Source: Alphaproteobacteria bacterium (lineage in GTDB: Bacteria > Pseudomonadota > Alphaproteobacteria > Micavibrionales > Micavibrionaceae). Taken from it: a DNA stretch of 64,000 nucleotides. The stretch covers positions 868,001-932,000 of the forward strand of contig JAFLCW010000001.1 in NCBI GenBank assembly GCA_017302165.1, given 5' to 3'. The position numbers were made by a program, and so were the translations under genes. Under the pieces are notes generated by a model. That model made no database searches and was not told where the DNA came from. It worked only from the letters and a program-made list of their open reading frames with translations. Every line of letters starts with the position of its first letter. Within the stretch, counting starts at the first letter, position 1. This document shows, piece after piece, positions 44,501-53,877 of the stretch.

Positions 44501-45280
44501 TTACTCTGCTGCAGCATTGTCCGTAGCATATAAGCGGTGGCGGAAATAGTTAAAGATAATCCATCCCGCGGGCACCACCAAAAGCCCTGCCGTCATCAGG
44601 TTGCCGATGAATTCGCCGGGTTCAAAAGGCTCTGTCAGATTGTGCCAATAGAAATTGTCAATGAAAGGCACGGCGTTGACTTCGGTTAATTCGTGGAAGC
44701 CGTACATAAACAGGTGGACACAGAACAACATCAAGAAAATACCTGTCACCTGCATGAACACTTTCAGGTTGATAGATGCGCTTTGCTTGACCCACAAATA
44801 TCCAATCACCCCAACCGAGGCAAAACCCATAATTGCCCCAAACAGCATATCCCCGGCATTAATAGTGCCGGAGAGTGAGCCCAGCATCATGGCGGTTTCC
44901 ATCCCCTCGCGCGCGATCATCAGGACGGTAAAGATAAAAACCCCCACAAATGCCCCTTTTCCGGCGCGCTCGGCCTGACGGTCAATACCGGCCGTGATAT
45001 GCTGACGGATATTTTTGGCATTCTTCATCATCATCCATGTGAATGACGCCACCATAATGCCGGCCGCAATCGCTAAACCGCCTTCCATGTATGGATCTTC
45101 CGCCAATTCGGCGATATGCCATCCTGTTGTCAGGCTAATCAGCACGGCCGCGGCGACCCCCCAATACACTGGCGAAAAAAGATGCGCCCGGCCTGTCTTG
45201 GCCAAATACGCCAGCATGATCGCAATGATCAAAAACATTTCTAAACCTTCGCGGAAGGTGATCAGTGTGGTTTCGAACAT
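44501..45280 (-). CDS. FTR1-family iron permease
   Basis: The 259-residue membrane protein has seven spans and the two REGLE-type motifs: FREGLEMFLIIAI and IAREGMETAMMLG, which bind iron in FTR1/EfeU. It imports ferric or ferrous iron. AGGAG precedes ATG 45280. A Fur box lies across its promoter. No EfeO or EfeB partner is next to it, so a different oxidase or periplasmic protein must serve. Confidence 0.92.
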   Translation of the reverse strand: MFETTLITFREGLEMFLIIAIMLAYLAKTGRAHLFSPVYWGVAAAVLISLTTGWHIAELAEDPYMEGGLAIAAGIMVASFTWMMMKNAKNIRQHITAGIDRQAERAGKGAFVGVFIFTVLMIAREGMETAMMLGSLSGTINAGDMLFGAIMGFASVGVIGYLWVKQSASINLKVFMQVTGIFLMLFCVHLFMYGFHELTEVNAVPFIDNFYWHNLTEPFEPGEFIGNLMTAGLLVVPAGWIIFNYFRHRLYATDNAAAE

Positions 45281-45313
45281 GGGGGAACTCCTGACGTTAT
45301 TGGATCGTTAGTT

Positions 45314-45332
45314 AAGAATGATTATCATCTAC
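45314..45332 (-). promoter_or_regulatory. Fur box of the iron permease gene
   Basis: The 19-base site has the perfect Fur core ATGATAATCATT (minus strand) and agrees with the consensus at 14 of 19 positions by my count. It covers the -10 of the promoter and lies about 35-50 bases before the start. Confidence 0.75.
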
Positions 45333-45350
45333 TACGCCCCCTGACGTCAA
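45321..45350 (-). promoter_or_regulatory. promoter of the iron permease gene
   Basis: On the minus strand TTGACG (45350-45345) and GATAAT (45326-45321) are 18 bases apart. The Fur box overlaps the -10, which fits repression in iron-rich cells. Confidence 0.6.
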
Positions 45351-45405
45351 AAGGCAAGCCTCAAAAAGAGATTGGGCAGGGCAGGTGTCTGTGCTACGCA
45401 AAAGT

Positions 45406-46068
45406 ATGAGCCATTTGAAAACCTATACACATACACCCAGTTCTGGTGAAAAACCGACCAGCCTTGTGGTGTTACTCCATGGTTTGGGGTCAAACGGGCA
45501 GGATTTGATTGGTCTGGCGCGATACTGGGAACGGGCATTACCGCGTGCCGTCTTTGTGTCCCCGGATGCCCCGTTTCCGTGCGATATGTCCCCGCCTTGG
45601 ATGGAAAATTCGTATCAGTGGTTTTCGCTACAGACGCGCGATCCTTCCGCGATGCTTCGGGGGGCTGAAACGGCATTTCCGATATTGAATGAATATATCA
45701 ATAAAATGCGCGATCTTTATGAATTAGAAGATAAAAACATTGTTTTGGGCGGGTTTTCGCAAGGCGCAATGATGAGTCTTTATACCGCCCCGCGCCGTGC
45801 CCAAAAAATCGCCGGGGTTATCGGATATTCAGGTGCTTTGATCGGGGGAGATCAGCTTTCTGACCCCGATAAGCATAAATTACCTGTTTTATTGGTGCAT
45901 GGTGAGGCCGATTCGGTCGTGCCAGTCTCTGCCTATCATCAGGCGCGCGACATTTTGACTCAAAAGGGCTGGGATGTTGCGGGGCACACAGCCCCCGGTC
46001 TTGATCACACCATTGACGATCGCGGCATTGAGTCCGCCGCAGAGTTTTTGATCAAAAATTTGTCTTAA
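45406..46068 (+). CDS. phospholipase/carboxylesterase family hydrolase
   Basis: The 220-residue protein is an alpha/beta hydrolase of the YpfH/carboxylesterase group: VVLLHGLGSNGQDLIGLA (oxyanion region), the Ser elbow GGFSQGAMMSL, Asp in HGEADSVVPVSAY and His in GLDHTIDDRG. It cleaves an ester; the substrate is unknown. ATG 45406 is used; GTG 45385 in frame is possible. It is divergent from the iron permease. Confidence 0.88.
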   Translation: MSHLKTYTHTPSSGEKPTSLVVLLHGLGSNGQDLIGLARYWERALPRAVFVSPDAPFPCDMSPPWMENSYQWFSLQTRDPSAMLRGAETAFPILNEYINKMRDLYELEDKNIVLGGFSQGAMMSLYTAPRRAQKIAGVIGYSGALIGGDQLSDPDKHKLPVLLVHGEADSVVPVSAYHQARDILTQKGWDVAGHTAPGLDHTIDDRGIESAAEFLIKNLS

Positions 46069-46087
46069 AATTATAATTTTCAAAAAT

Positions 46088-46117
46088 TTGTGCAGTGTTC
46101 CTAAAGCAGTTGCACAA
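46088..46117. repeat. inverted repeat after the esterase gene
   Basis: TTGTGCA at 46088-46094 and TGCACAA at 46111-46117 are perfect inverted copies, 16 bases apart. No T run follows, so it is not a clear terminator. Confidence 0.35.
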
Positions 46118-46126
46118 GATATCATG

Positions 46127-46153
46127 TGTCATAACCATATGTGGTATATGACA
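46127..46153. repeat. long imperfect hairpin in the esterase-HNH gap
   Basis: TGTCATAACCA at 46127-46137 pairs with TGGTATATGACA at 46142-46153, with one bulged base and a 4-base loop. It may be an operator dyad or RNA hairpin upstream of the HNH gene. The rest of the 261-bp gap holds the dyad at 46088, a weak terminator at 46204 and no gene I can support. Confidence 0.4.
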
Positions 46154-46203
46154 TATTTTGGCCTAATCCTACACGCGCCGCACTGCAATAAAAACGTGGG
46201 ACG

Positions 46204-46227
46204 AACCCTTAAAAATCAAGGGTTTTT
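46204..46227 (+). terminator. weak intrinsic terminator
   Basis: AACCCTT at 46204-46210 and AAGGGTT at 46218-46224 form a 7-bp stem with a 7-base loop, followed by further T. It may end the esterase transcript. Confidence 0.4.
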
Positions 46228-46329
46228 GTGGTATGATGAAGTTACAAGCGCGAGGCCTTCACGACCTTGTTTATCCCCCTCAAAAGGCCTCCCCCGGGAG
46301 CCTCTCGGGTATGAACAAAGGAGCGATGA

Positions 46330-46917
46330 ATGGAAGGAACAATGCCCTTGGAACAATGTAACGCCCTGGTGTTAAATGCCGATTACCGGCCCTTGAGCTA
46401 CTACCCCTTGTCGGTATGGTCTTGGCAGGATGCGGTGCGCGCCTTGTTCCGCGATTCAGTAACTGTTCTTCATGAATATGACCGTGTGGTCAGATCCCCC
46501 GGATACGAATTTAAACTGCCCAGTGTTCTGGTGCTGAAGGAATACATACCTTCGGCACGAAGACCGGCCTTTACCCGATTTAACGTGTTTTTACGGGATG
46601 AATGGAACTGCCAATATTGCGGCGACCATTTCAAAACCCCCGACCTGACATTCGACCACGTGGTGCCCAAATCACGTGGCGGCAAGACTTCCTGGACAAA
46701 TATTGTCACGGCCTGCCGAACGTGCAACACCCAAAAGGGACATCGCCTACCGCATGAATGCGGCATGTACCCCAGGGTAGAGCCGGTCGCGCCGAGCGTA
46801 TTTGCACTCCAGGATAAAGGACGAAAATTCCCCCCGAACTTTCTGCACACAAGTTGGGGGGATTTTCTTTACTGGGATAGCGAACTGGATTCAGAAGAGG
46901 AAGGCTCGCCCCGGTAA
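46330..46917 (+). CDS. HNH endonuclease family protein
   Basis: The 195-residue protein has an HNH domain with two zinc-type Cys pairs: CQYCGDHF, then TFDHVVPKSRGGKTSWTNIV and CRTCNTQKG. The N-terminal part (ALVLNADYRPLSYYPLSVWS) is conserved in a group common in alphaproteobacteria and other bacteria. The natural substrate and role are unknown. AAGGAG lies 6 bases before ATG 46330. It precedes a small membrane-protein gene by 38 bp. Confidence 0.88.
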   Translation: MEGTMPLEQCNALVLNADYRPLSYYPLSVWSWQDAVRALFRDSVTVLHEYDRVVRSPGYEFKLPSVLVLKEYIPSARRPAFTRFNVFLRDEWNCQYCGDHFKTPDLTFDHVVPKSRGGKTSWTNIVTACRTCNTQKGHRLPHECGMYPRVEPVAPSVFALQDKGRKFPPNFLHTSWGDFLYWDSELDSEEEGSPR

Positions 46918-46955
46918 TTTGGTACCAAATGAACGCACAACAAAGGAGGTTGCAC

Positions 46956-47309
46956 ATGTTTGGTAAAATACTTGATGTTGGTTCGCACAGAACGGTCAGT
47001 GAAGCCATTTGGTTTTACATCCTATCCCTTGTCCTGCTTGTCGGTCTTTCGACAACGCTGGTACATTTTCTGGGGATGGTTGGTGTGGTCGATGGCACAG
47101 TCGGCGGTTTCTTCAGCGGGGGTGAAGTTCACACGCTGATTGGTTCGATCTTTGTCATGATGGTCTCAGGACTGATCCTGACCAGCCGTAATCTGACCAG
47201 CGATATTTTCTCGGTTCTGGTAGCGGGCGTGGCCATCTATCTGGCCTACACGACCAGCGTGATGATCGGGTTAATCCCGGTTGCCTTGCTGACAACCCTG
47301 AAGAAGTAA
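46956..47309 (+). CDS. small multi-span membrane protein with RTxxExIxFY motif
   Basis: The 117-residue protein has about three membrane spans. AAAGGAGG before ATG 46956 decides the start; ATG 46929 lacks a site. Residues 12-21 (RTVSEAIWFY) recur at the same position in the 40-residue protein at 48522 (RTLKESIGFY), so the two are related at the N-terminus. Function is unknown to me. A strong terminator follows. Confidence 0.65.
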   Translation: MFGKILDVGSHRTVSEAIWFYILSLVLLVGLSTTLVHFLGMVGVVDGTVGGFFSGGEVHTLIGSIFVMMVSGLILTSRNLTSDIFSVLVAGVAIYLAYTTSVMIGLIPVALLTTLKK

Positions 47310-47334
47310 CATTCTTCATCACAGACGATTTACG

Positions 47335-47366
47335 ACCGGGCGGCGCGATCCGCCCGGTTCTTTTTT
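47335..47366 (+). terminator. strong intrinsic terminator
   Basis: ACCGGGCGG at 47335-47343 pairs perfectly with CCGCCCGGT at 47350-47358 around a 6-base loop, followed by TCTTTTTT. It ends the HNH/membrane-protein transcript. Confidence 0.93.
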
Positions 47367-47374
47367 GATCACGA

Positions 47375-48358
47375 CTACATCCAGCCTTTTCTTCTAAAAT
47401 ATAAAAAAGGAATAAGGGCTGACACGAACATAAGGCACAGGGCGAATGGGTATCCCCATGTCCAGTCCAGTTCTGGCATGTGATGAAAATTCATCCCATA
47501 GAGAGAGCCAACCAATGTGGGCGGTAAAAAGAACACAGCCACAATAGAAAACATTTTGATGATGATGTTCTGTTCAATATTGATCATGCCTAACGTCGCA
47601 TCCAGTTGAAAGGTGATTTTATCTGATAAAAAGGCACTTTGTGTTGTTAATGCCGAAGCGTCCATAATTAAGATATCAATATCGGCGATCAGTTCTGAAT
47701 CTGATCCAGAAAGCTTTTTGAAATAAACCATCAGGCGGCTGAGACTGTGCAGGCTTTCATGTATTTTTGAATTCAGGTCTGCGGTTTCCCCCAAGGATCT
47801 GAGCACATGTTTCATTTGCTTGGACATGTTCTTCGTCTTACCCACCTGTTCAGACGGGGTATGATTAAAGATGCTTCGCGAAAGATTATCCAGCGATGTT
47901 ACGACAGATTCAGCATTATACGCGACACGGGTGATAATCTCTTCTAATAGTCCTTCTAGAAGATGAGCCGTTGTCGGGAAACGTTCATTGGCCTTACACA
48001 ACCTATCTTCAAAGTTTTTGAATGACGTCGGATCAATTTCATGCAACGTGAGTAAAAACCGGGGGGAAAGTATGAAGGTGACCGCACTGGTTCGAGGATG
48101 TTTGCTGGATGCTTTGCTGATCAGGGCGGCCGTCATAAAAGCCACCCCATCCTCGACATAGAGACGGTTCATGACATGGTTCTTCCATCGTTCCGTCTTG
48201 TTTGGAATTTCAATACCGAATTGTTTTTGAACAGTTTGCAATTCTTCCGGGGTAGGAGATCTGAGGTCAATCCACACAATACCTTGCGGGAGTGGGGCGT
48301 CAGCAGGCAGGGTTTCGGTAGTGCATCCCTGTTCGTGACGGGTATGGACGATGATCAT
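47375..48358 (-). CDS. corA: CorA-family magnesium transporter
   Basis: The 327-residue protein has a large cytoplasmic N-terminal part, a long helix and two C-terminal spans with the selectivity motif GMN (LYGMNFHHMPELDW) and a basic end (YFRRKGWM). It carries Mg2+ or other divalent ions as a pentamer. Zinc transport (ZntB-like) is possible. Its start region is divergent from the 40-residue gene at 48522. Confidence 0.92.
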   Translation of the reverse strand: MIIVHTRHEQGCTTETLPADAPLPQGIVWIDLRSPTPEELQTVQKQFGIEIPNKTERWKNHVMNRLYVEDGVAFMTAALISKASSKHPRTSAVTFILSPRFLLTLHEIDPTSFKNFEDRLCKANERFPTTAHLLEGLLEEIITRVAYNAESVVTSLDNLSRSIFNHTPSEQVGKTKNMSKQMKHVLRSLGETADLNSKIHESLHSLSRLMVYFKKLSGSDSELIADIDILIMDASALTTQSAFLSDKITFQLDATLGMINIEQNIIIKMFSIVAVFFLPPTLVGSLYGMNFHHMPELDWTWGYPFALCLMFVSALIPFLYFRRKGWM

Positions 48359-48521
48359 GGAAAAAAAGCCTCTGTAATATCAAGACCTCTCATTCTACTT
48401 GAAATCCAGAATGTCAGGCACACAAAAAGGTATGAAAAACACCTAAAAACATTGACTTTTTTGCATATTATCTCTAGGGATATTCCAGATTTCAAAAAAA
48501 TAGATGAAAAAGGAACGCCCT

Positions 48522-48644
48522 ATGTTTAAAGAACCCTTCAATTTTGCCAAGCAACGTACCCTCAAAGAGTCGATTGGATTCTATTTGTTTTATGCCTGTT
48601 TGTTTATGGGGATCAGCGGGATTGCAAGCTTGCTCGGCGCATAA
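48522..48644 (+). CDS. 40-residue membrane protein with RTxxExIxFY motif
   Basis: The ORF has 40 codons, one membrane span (about 19-38) and an AAAGGA site 7 bases before ATG. Residues 12-21 (RTLKESIGFY) match the 117-residue protein at 46956 in both sequence and position, and both start with Met-Phe. That agreement is the main reason to call it a gene. Its 3' end overlaps the convergent dsbB by 32 bp. Function is unknown. Confidence 0.65.
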   Translation: MFKEPFNFAKQRTLKESIGFYLFYACLFMGISGIASLLGA

Positions 48645-49149
48645 TCAGCCGGGCTGAATAGATCGCCGCCAGAGAAGCCGCCAGACAGAACGCCACATTA
48701 TAATTCGCCATGGATAAACCCAAAATGGGGTCTGCCCAAGGAATTTCATCGCACCTGACAACAGGTGCGGCTTCTATTTTGGCGAGGACATCCGTAATGC
48801 TTCCTTCCATCTCAGGTACGGCGCACCCTTCGAACAGGGATCGCCACCAATGACGTTCTACCCCGGTATGGTAAAATGCAATGAAGCTATTGATCAGAAA
48901 ACTGAATGATATCCCCCCCATCATCCATCCGGTCACATAGGGAGAACGCCGAGAGATGAGGGCACCCAAAATCCCTAAGCCGATGACCACGGCATAAGGA
49001 ACCCGCTGATAAAGACAGAGAATACAAGGAGCCAGACCAAACACATATTCCGCCGTATAAGCCATCGCCAAAGCCAGCGCGGCCACAAGCGTGAAAGATA
49101 GTGCGGCGCGTTCCGGACGGGATAACACATTGTGAATGAAAGCGATCAT
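48613..49149 (-). CDS. dsbB: DsbB-type disulfide bond formation protein
   Basis: The 178-residue membrane protein has four spans, the first Cys pair in APCILCLYQRVPYA and a second pair formed by the Cys in EGCAVPEM and VRCDEIPW. It reoxidises DsbA and passes electrons to quinone. It ends within the convergent 40-residue gene. exoD lies 17 bp upstream on the same strand. Confidence 0.9.
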   Translation of the reverse strand: MIAFIHNVLSRPERAALSFTLVAALALAMAYTAEYVFGLAPCILCLYQRVPYAVVIGLGILGALISRRSPYVTGWMMGGISFSFLINSFIAFYHTGVERHWWRSLFEGCAVPEMEGSITDVLAKIEAAPVVRCDEIPWADPILGLSMANYNVAFCLAASLAAIYSARLIMRRASLQSR

Positions 49150-49166
49150 TCTTTTAAAATAAGGTT

Positions 49167-49832
49167 CTAAAAGAGAGAAGTCAAAGCCTGATGCAACAGG
49201 CTAAGCCCTTCCATACCAAAGAACGCAATCAGGCCAAAGATCATCAAGCTCCAAACCCCGCCAATAATCGTACCCAAAAGGATGGCGAGCCCGTCCCGCA
49301 TCAATAAGCCGATGGCGATGACCGCCAGACACAGTGCCGGAAGTGTGTTGGAAAACGGAAACGGCACGGTGATACAGATGGCCATCAGAATACCCATGAC
49401 CCCCACGATATTCGACCCCGGGTGTGATGTCATAAAGGCAAGACGGGGTTTCGTGATGTTTTCAAACCGTTTAACCCACGGCATGGCGTGAGAGATCAAC
49501 TTAAGAAACAACTTTGTTTCCATTTGATATAACTTGAATTTGTCCGGGAGCCAGAGTGTATGGTTCCCCACCATCATTTGCCAAGACAGTACCACGAGCG
49601 GGATACCGGCAATCTGGTGGAGCCCCAGCCCCGGGAACGGCCAAGCCGCCGGAAGGGAGATTAAAAACAGAAAAAAACCAAATCCGCGCTCATGAAAGGC
49701 CTCAAGCAATTCGGCAATCGTCATATGGGTTTGCGTCGAAAAACGCCCATGAATTTCCTGTAACAGGGCGCTTAACGGCCGGGGGGGGCTGGTATCCGAA
49801 GAAGGGGCAGAATCGGGGCTATAATTTTCCAT
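49167..49832 (-). CDS. exoD: ExoD family membrane protein
   Basis: The 221-residue protein has the ExoD pattern: LLEAFHERGFGFFLFLISLP, GLHQIAGIPLVVLSWQMMVG and several C-terminal spans. ExoD affects exopolysaccharide production and alkaline tolerance in Rhizobium; the mechanism is unknown. It precedes dsbB. It may relate to the alginate genes 10 kb away, but this is only inference. Confidence 0.88.
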   Translation of the reverse strand: MENYSPDSAPSSDTSPPRPLSALLQEIHGRFSTQTHMTIAELLEAFHERGFGFFLFLISLPAAWPFPGLGLHQIAGIPLVVLSWQMMVGNHTLWLPDKFKLYQMETKLFLKLISHAMPWVKRFENITKPRLAFMTSHPGSNIVGVMGILMAICITVPFPFSNTLPALCLAVIAIGLLMRDGLAILLGTIIGGVWSLMIFGLIAFFGMEGLSLLHQALTSLF

Positions 49833-49889
49833 GGATTTTTATACGCTGATGGACTAGAAAGTAAACCTGTCTTAACGACCATATCATAT

Positions 49890-49974
49890 GCGGGTGTGGT
49901 GAAATTGGTAGACGCGCCAGACTCAAAATCTGGTATCGCAAGATGTGTCGGTTCGAGTCCGACCACCCGCACCA
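49890..49974 (+). tRNA. tRNA-Leu (anticodon CAA)
   Basis: The 85-base gene folds as a cloverleaf with acceptor GCGGGTG/CACCCGC, D arm, anticodon stem CCAGA/TCTGG with loop CTCAAAA, long variable arm and TTCGAGT T-loop. The CCA end is encoded. It reads codon TTG. Confidence 0.95.
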
Positions 49975-49996
49975 TCTTTTCTTATCCCGTCTTATC

Positions 49997-52849
49997 TTAC
50001 CCCGCCTTACGTTTTGTGTCGGTCTTGAGCAACGGCTTGAGATATTGGCCGGTATAACTGGCGGGCACCTTCAAAATATCTTCGGGGGTGCCGATGGCCA
50101 CAATCTGACCGCCTTTGTTACCGCCTTCGGGGCCGATATCAATCATCCAATCTGCGGTTTTAATCACCTCAAGATTATGTTCGATCACCACAACAGTGTT
50201 GCCTTGATCGACTAGTTTATGAATCACCTCAAGCAATTTGCGCACATCTTCAAAATGCAGACCCGTCGTCGGTTCATCTAAAATGTAAAGGGTCTTCCCG
50301 GTTGAGCGTTTGGAGAGTTCCTTGGAAAGCTTAACCCGCTGAGCTTCGCCGCCGGACAAGGTAGTGGCCGGTTGTCCCACCTTGATATACGTCAAGCCAA
50401 CATCAATCAGTGTTTGCATCTTTTCACGGATAGACGGCACCGCCTTGAAAAATTCTGCCGCTTCTTCAACGGTCATATCCAAAACATCGGAGATGGATTT
50501 ATCCTTAAACTTCACCTCAAGCGTTTCACGATTATATCTTTTGCCACCGCAACTCTCGCATGTGACATAGACATCCGGTAGGAAGTGCATTTCAATTTTA
50601 ATGACCCCGTCGCCTTCACACGCTTCGCACCGCCCGCCTTTGACGTTGAACGAAAAACGTCCGGGGCCGTATCCTCTGGCTTTGGCTTCAGGTAATCCGG
50701 CAAACCATTCCCGGATGGGGGTGAAGGCACCTGTATAGGTGGCCGGGTTGGAACGGGGTGTTCGCCCAATCGGGGATTGGTCGATATCAATGACCTTGTC
50801 CAAAAATTCCAGTCCCTTGATATCCTTGAAGGGCAGGGGCTGTTCCCGCGACCCCATCAGACGCGAGGAGACGGCACGAAAAAGCGTATCAATCGTAAAG
50901 GTCGATTTACCCGAACCCGATACCCCCGTGACGCAGGTCAGCGTCCCTAAGGGGATGTCAGCCGAAATGTTCTTTAAATTATTGCCGCTGGCCCCTGTGA
51001 TTTTCAGAGACTGTCCTTTTTTACCTTTTCGCCGGGCGGCAGGTACCGGGATATGTTTGCGCCCGGTCAGGTAATCCGCCGTGATGGAATGCCTGGATTT
51101 CATCACCTGTTCGGGGGTGCCTTCGGCGACAATCGTTCCGCCATGAACACCCGCCCCGGGTCCCATATCAATTAAATAATCGGCTGTGCGGATGGCATCT
51201 TCATCATGTTCAACCACCAAAACCGTATTGCCGATATCGCGCAAATGCCGAAGCGTATCCAAAAGTCGGTTATTGTCACGTTGATGAAGTCCGATGGAGG
51301 GTTCATCCAGCACATACAAAACCCCCGTCAAGCCCGACCCGATTTGTGAGGCGAGACGAATACGTTGTGATTCCCCGCCCGACAGCGTGCCAGAAGAACG
51401 TGATAAGGTGAGGTATTCAAGGCCGACATTCATCAAAAAATTAAGACGTTCATTAATTTCTTTGAGGATTTTTTCTGCAATCTGAAATTGTTGTTTTTTA
51501 AGTTTTTTATGAAGCGTGGCAAACCATGCTTGAGCATCTTCGATACTCATCTCGGAAATTTCGGAGATATGCTTTCCGTCAATTTTGACAGCCAGTGCTT
51601 CGGGTTTTAACCGCGCCCCGTGGCATGAATCGCATTCACTGAAGTTTAAATATTCCTCCAGTTTTTCCCGCTGGGAATTACTATCGGTTTCCAGCAGACG
51701 CCGCTCTAAATTCTTAATGACACCTTCGAATGGTTTATTGCTTTTCCACGTGCTGTCATTTTTACTTTGGTAAGTGGTGGAAATCACCTGATCGCCCGTG
51801 CCATATAAAATCAAATTCTGATGTTCTTTTTTCAGGCGTGACCAGGGCGTAGTGATTTTAAACCCATAGTGTTTGGCCACCGATTCCATTGCCTGAAGAT
51901 AATATGTCCCAAAAGCACCGCCCCACGGCACAATCGCGCCCTCTTCAAGGGATAAAGACGGGTCAGGGACAATCAATGCCGGATCAAAATACCGTTTCAT
52001 CCCCAACCCATCACAGGTCGGGCATGCTCCGTGGGGGGAGTTAAACGAAAAAAGGCGGGGTTCAATTTCGGCGATTGTGAATCCTGAAACAGGACACGCG
52101 AATTTTTCGCTAAAAATTGTTTGAACGCTGGTATCGGCATTTTCGGCAATGCATAAACCGTCTGCAAGGCGCAAAGCTGTTTCAACTGAATCGGCCAAAC
52201 GGTTGCCCAAATCATTCCGGATCACCAGTCGGTCAACTACCACTTCGATGTCATGTTTCAATTTTTTATTGAGTTCAGGCACGGCATCAATATCATGCAA
52301 GGTGCCATCCACTTTGACGCGCTGAAAACCCTTGGCCTGAAGTTCCTTAAACTCTTTTTTATATTCCCCTTTACGTCCCCGGACGATGGGGGCGAGGATA
52401 TAAAGCTTGGTGCCGTCTTTCATCTCCATGATCCGATCCACCATCTGAGAGACCGTCTGGCTTTCGATTGGCAGACCCGTTGCCGGGGAGTAGGGCACCC
52501 CCACACGTGCCCATAAAAGACGCATATAGTCATGAATCTCTGTGACGGTTCCTACGGTAGAACGTGGATTTTTAGAGGTTGTTTTCTGCTCAATCGATAT
52601 CGCTGGCGACAAGCCCTCGATGGAATCCACATCCGGCTTTTGCATCATTTCCAGAAACTGACGAGCATAGGACGAGAGGGATTCAACGTACCGCCTTTGT
52701 CCTTCGGCATAAATGGTATCAAACGCCAGTGATGATTTTCCTGACCCGGATAATCCCGTGAGGACAACCAGTTTATCCCGGGGGATATCGACGGATATAT
52801 TTTTCAGGTTATGTTCACGCGCGCCGCGGATGGACAGGGTTTTCAGCAT
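49997..52849 (-). CDS. uvrA: UvrA, excinuclease ABC subunit A
   Basis: The 950-residue protein has two ABC ATPase halves with Walker [14 protein letters not shown] and [13 protein letters not shown], two signature motifs ([24 protein letters not shown]) and the zinc Cys pairs ([18 protein letters not shown]). It finds damaged DNA with UvrB. No GTTC-N7-GTTC box was seen before its start, unlike recA. It lies 40 bp downstream of the diguanylate cyclase gene on the same strand. Confidence 0.97.
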   Translation of the reverse strand: MLKTLSIRGAREHNLKNISVDIPRDKLVVLTGLSGSGKSSLAFDTIYAEGQRRYVESLSSYARQFLEMMQKPDVDSIEGLSPAISIEQKTTSKNPRSTVGTVTEIHDYMRLLWARVGVPYSPATGLPIESQTVSQMVDRIMEMKDGTKLYILAPIVRGRKGEYKKEFKELQAKGFQRVKVDGTLHDIDAVPELNKKLKHDIEVVVDRLVIRNDLGNRLADSVETALRLADGLCIAENADTSVQTIFSEKFACPVSGFTIAEIEPRLFSFNSPHGACPTCDGLGMKRYFDPALIVPDPSLSLEEGAIVPWGGAFGTYYLQAMESVAKHYGFKITTPWSRLKKEHQNLILYGTGDQVISTTYQSKNDSTWKSNKPFEGVIKNLERRLLETDSNSQREKLEEYLNFSECDSCHGARLKPEALAVKIDGKHISEISEMSIEDAQAWFATLHKKLKKQQFQIAEKILKEINERLNFLMNVGLEYLTLSRSSGTLSGGESQRIRLASQIGSGLTGVLYVLDEPSIGLHQRDNNRLLDTLRHLRDIGNTVLVVEHDEDAIRTADYLIDMGPGAGVHGGTIVAEGTPEQVMKSRHSITADYLTGRKHIPVPAARRKGKKGQSLKITGASGNNLKNISADIPLGTLTCVTGVSGSGKSTFTIDTLFRAVSSRLMGSREQPLPFKDIKGLEFLDKVIDIDQSPIGRTPRSNPATYTGAFTPIREWFAGLPEAKARGYGPGRFSFNVKGGRCEACEGDGVIKIEMHFLPDVYVTCESCGGKRYNRETLEVKFKDKSISDVLDMTVEEAAEFFKAVPSIREKMQTLIDVGLTYIKVGQPATTLSGGEAQRVKLSKELSKRSTGKTLYILDEPTTGLHFEDVRKLLEVIHKLVDQGNTVVVIEHNLEVIKTADWMIDIGPEGGNKGGQIVAIGTPEDILKVPASYTGQYLKPLLKTDTKRKAG

Positions 52850-52888
52850 GTCCTGTTATATGGTGCCAAGAAGCCAAAAGTCCAGAAG

Positions 52889-53692
52889 TTATGGAGAAGG
52901 TACCGAGCCCCCCGGAGCAGGGGATGACGACAATTTCAAAACTCGGCGGGCTTCTCCTTTGGCGTCTTTGGCTTCATATAGCTTGCTATCCGCGCTTTTG
53001 AAAATATCCTCAACCGTATCACCCGGACGGGCATAGTGAACCCCGGCACTAATGCCAATGGATAGATAATCCCCCCGTCCGGTTGGAATGAAGGTTTTTT
53101 GTCGTTTGACTTCAATACGGTCAAGAATGGATTTGATGGCCACTTCAGGCGGTACATCGCCAATCGCCGGGACGATGATGGCGAATTCTTCGCCCCCGAT
53201 ACGCGCCAAAAAGTCACTGGGTCGGATGGATTTGCCTAAAATAAGTTTTGCCACACCCTTTAAGACGCGGTCTCCAAAGTCGTGGCCGAATGTATCGTTC
53301 ACGACTTTGAACCCATCCAGGTCCATCAGGATCAAGGCAAAATCCTTAATCGGGGTTTGACGGGGGGCTTGGCCGCGTGTCCGGCGATCATCTTGACGCA
53401 TTTCCTGATTTATTTCATCTGTCATACGCTGAAGGGTTTTATTAAAAACCCGGCGGTTATTAAGCCCTGTCAGGGCGTCAGTATTCGCTAATTTTTCAAG
53501 TTCATCTTTTTGTTTCTGGAGTTTTTTGATTTCTCTCAATAGTTTGGCGATATCTTCTGTTGAAAAAACTTTTCCTACGGCCAGCGCACGAAGGTGACGA
53601 GCGTTCGTCTGCTTGAAATCGGGAAAATCTTTGGTTGGCAGACCGCCAGCATGACGAAAAGGGTCTTTAACAGCGAGCGGCGATTTTTTCAT
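52889..53692 (-). CDS. soluble diguanylate cyclase (GGDEF)
   Basis: The 267-residue protein has a short coiled coil (about 45-75) then a GGDEF domain with active motif GGEEF ([13 protein letters not shown]) and an inhibitory RxxD site (RPSD) exactly five residues before it. Other features are [14 protein letters not shown] and [14 protein letters not shown]. It should make cyclic-di-GMP and be feedback inhibited. There are no membrane spans. Cyclic-di-GMP often controls both flagella and alginate, which fits this window. Confidence 0.92.
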   Translation of the reverse strand: MKKSPLAVKDPFRHAGGLPTKDFPDFKQTNARHLRALAVGKVFSTEDIAKLLREIKKLQKQKDELEKLANTDALTGLNNRRVFNKTLQRMTDEINQEMRQDDRRTRGQAPRQTPIKDFALILMDLDGFKVVNDTFGHDFGDRVLKGVAKLILGKSIRPSDFLARIGGEEFAIIVPAIGDVPPEVAIKSILDRIEVKRQKTFIPTGRGDYLSIGISAGVHYARPGDTVEDIFKSADSKLYEAKDAKGEARRVLKLSSSPAPGGSVPSP

Positions 53693-53754
53693 GACACATA
53701 TTATAAATTATTTTCATAATAAATTAAATAGTTTTCTGACAAACTAAGGTGTCA

Positions 53755-53767
53755 TCAAATAATTTGA
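53755..53767. repeat. palindrome in the GGDEF-GST divergent region
   Basis: TCAAA TAA TTTGA forms a 5-bp perfect dyad in a 185-bp AT-rich gap between divergent genes. It could be an operator. I saw no confident promoter or RNA gene in this gap. Confidence 0.25.
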
Positions 53768-53877
53768 TAAGTTATTGTATTAATTATATAAATTACAATA
53801 TGGAGATATCCCCCTTGTTATCCTATAGCGAATGGCTACATGGTTAAGGCAATCATGCTTCAATGTGAAAGGAACAG

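Noticed and set aside
46233-46361. 42-codon ORF (leader peptide candidate) overlapping the HNH start
   Set aside because: No ribosome site before its ATG and it overlaps the better-supported HNH start in another frame.
52850-52960. SOS box upstream of uvrA
   Set aside because: No GTTC-N7-GTTC or its reverse complement is present in the upstream stretch.
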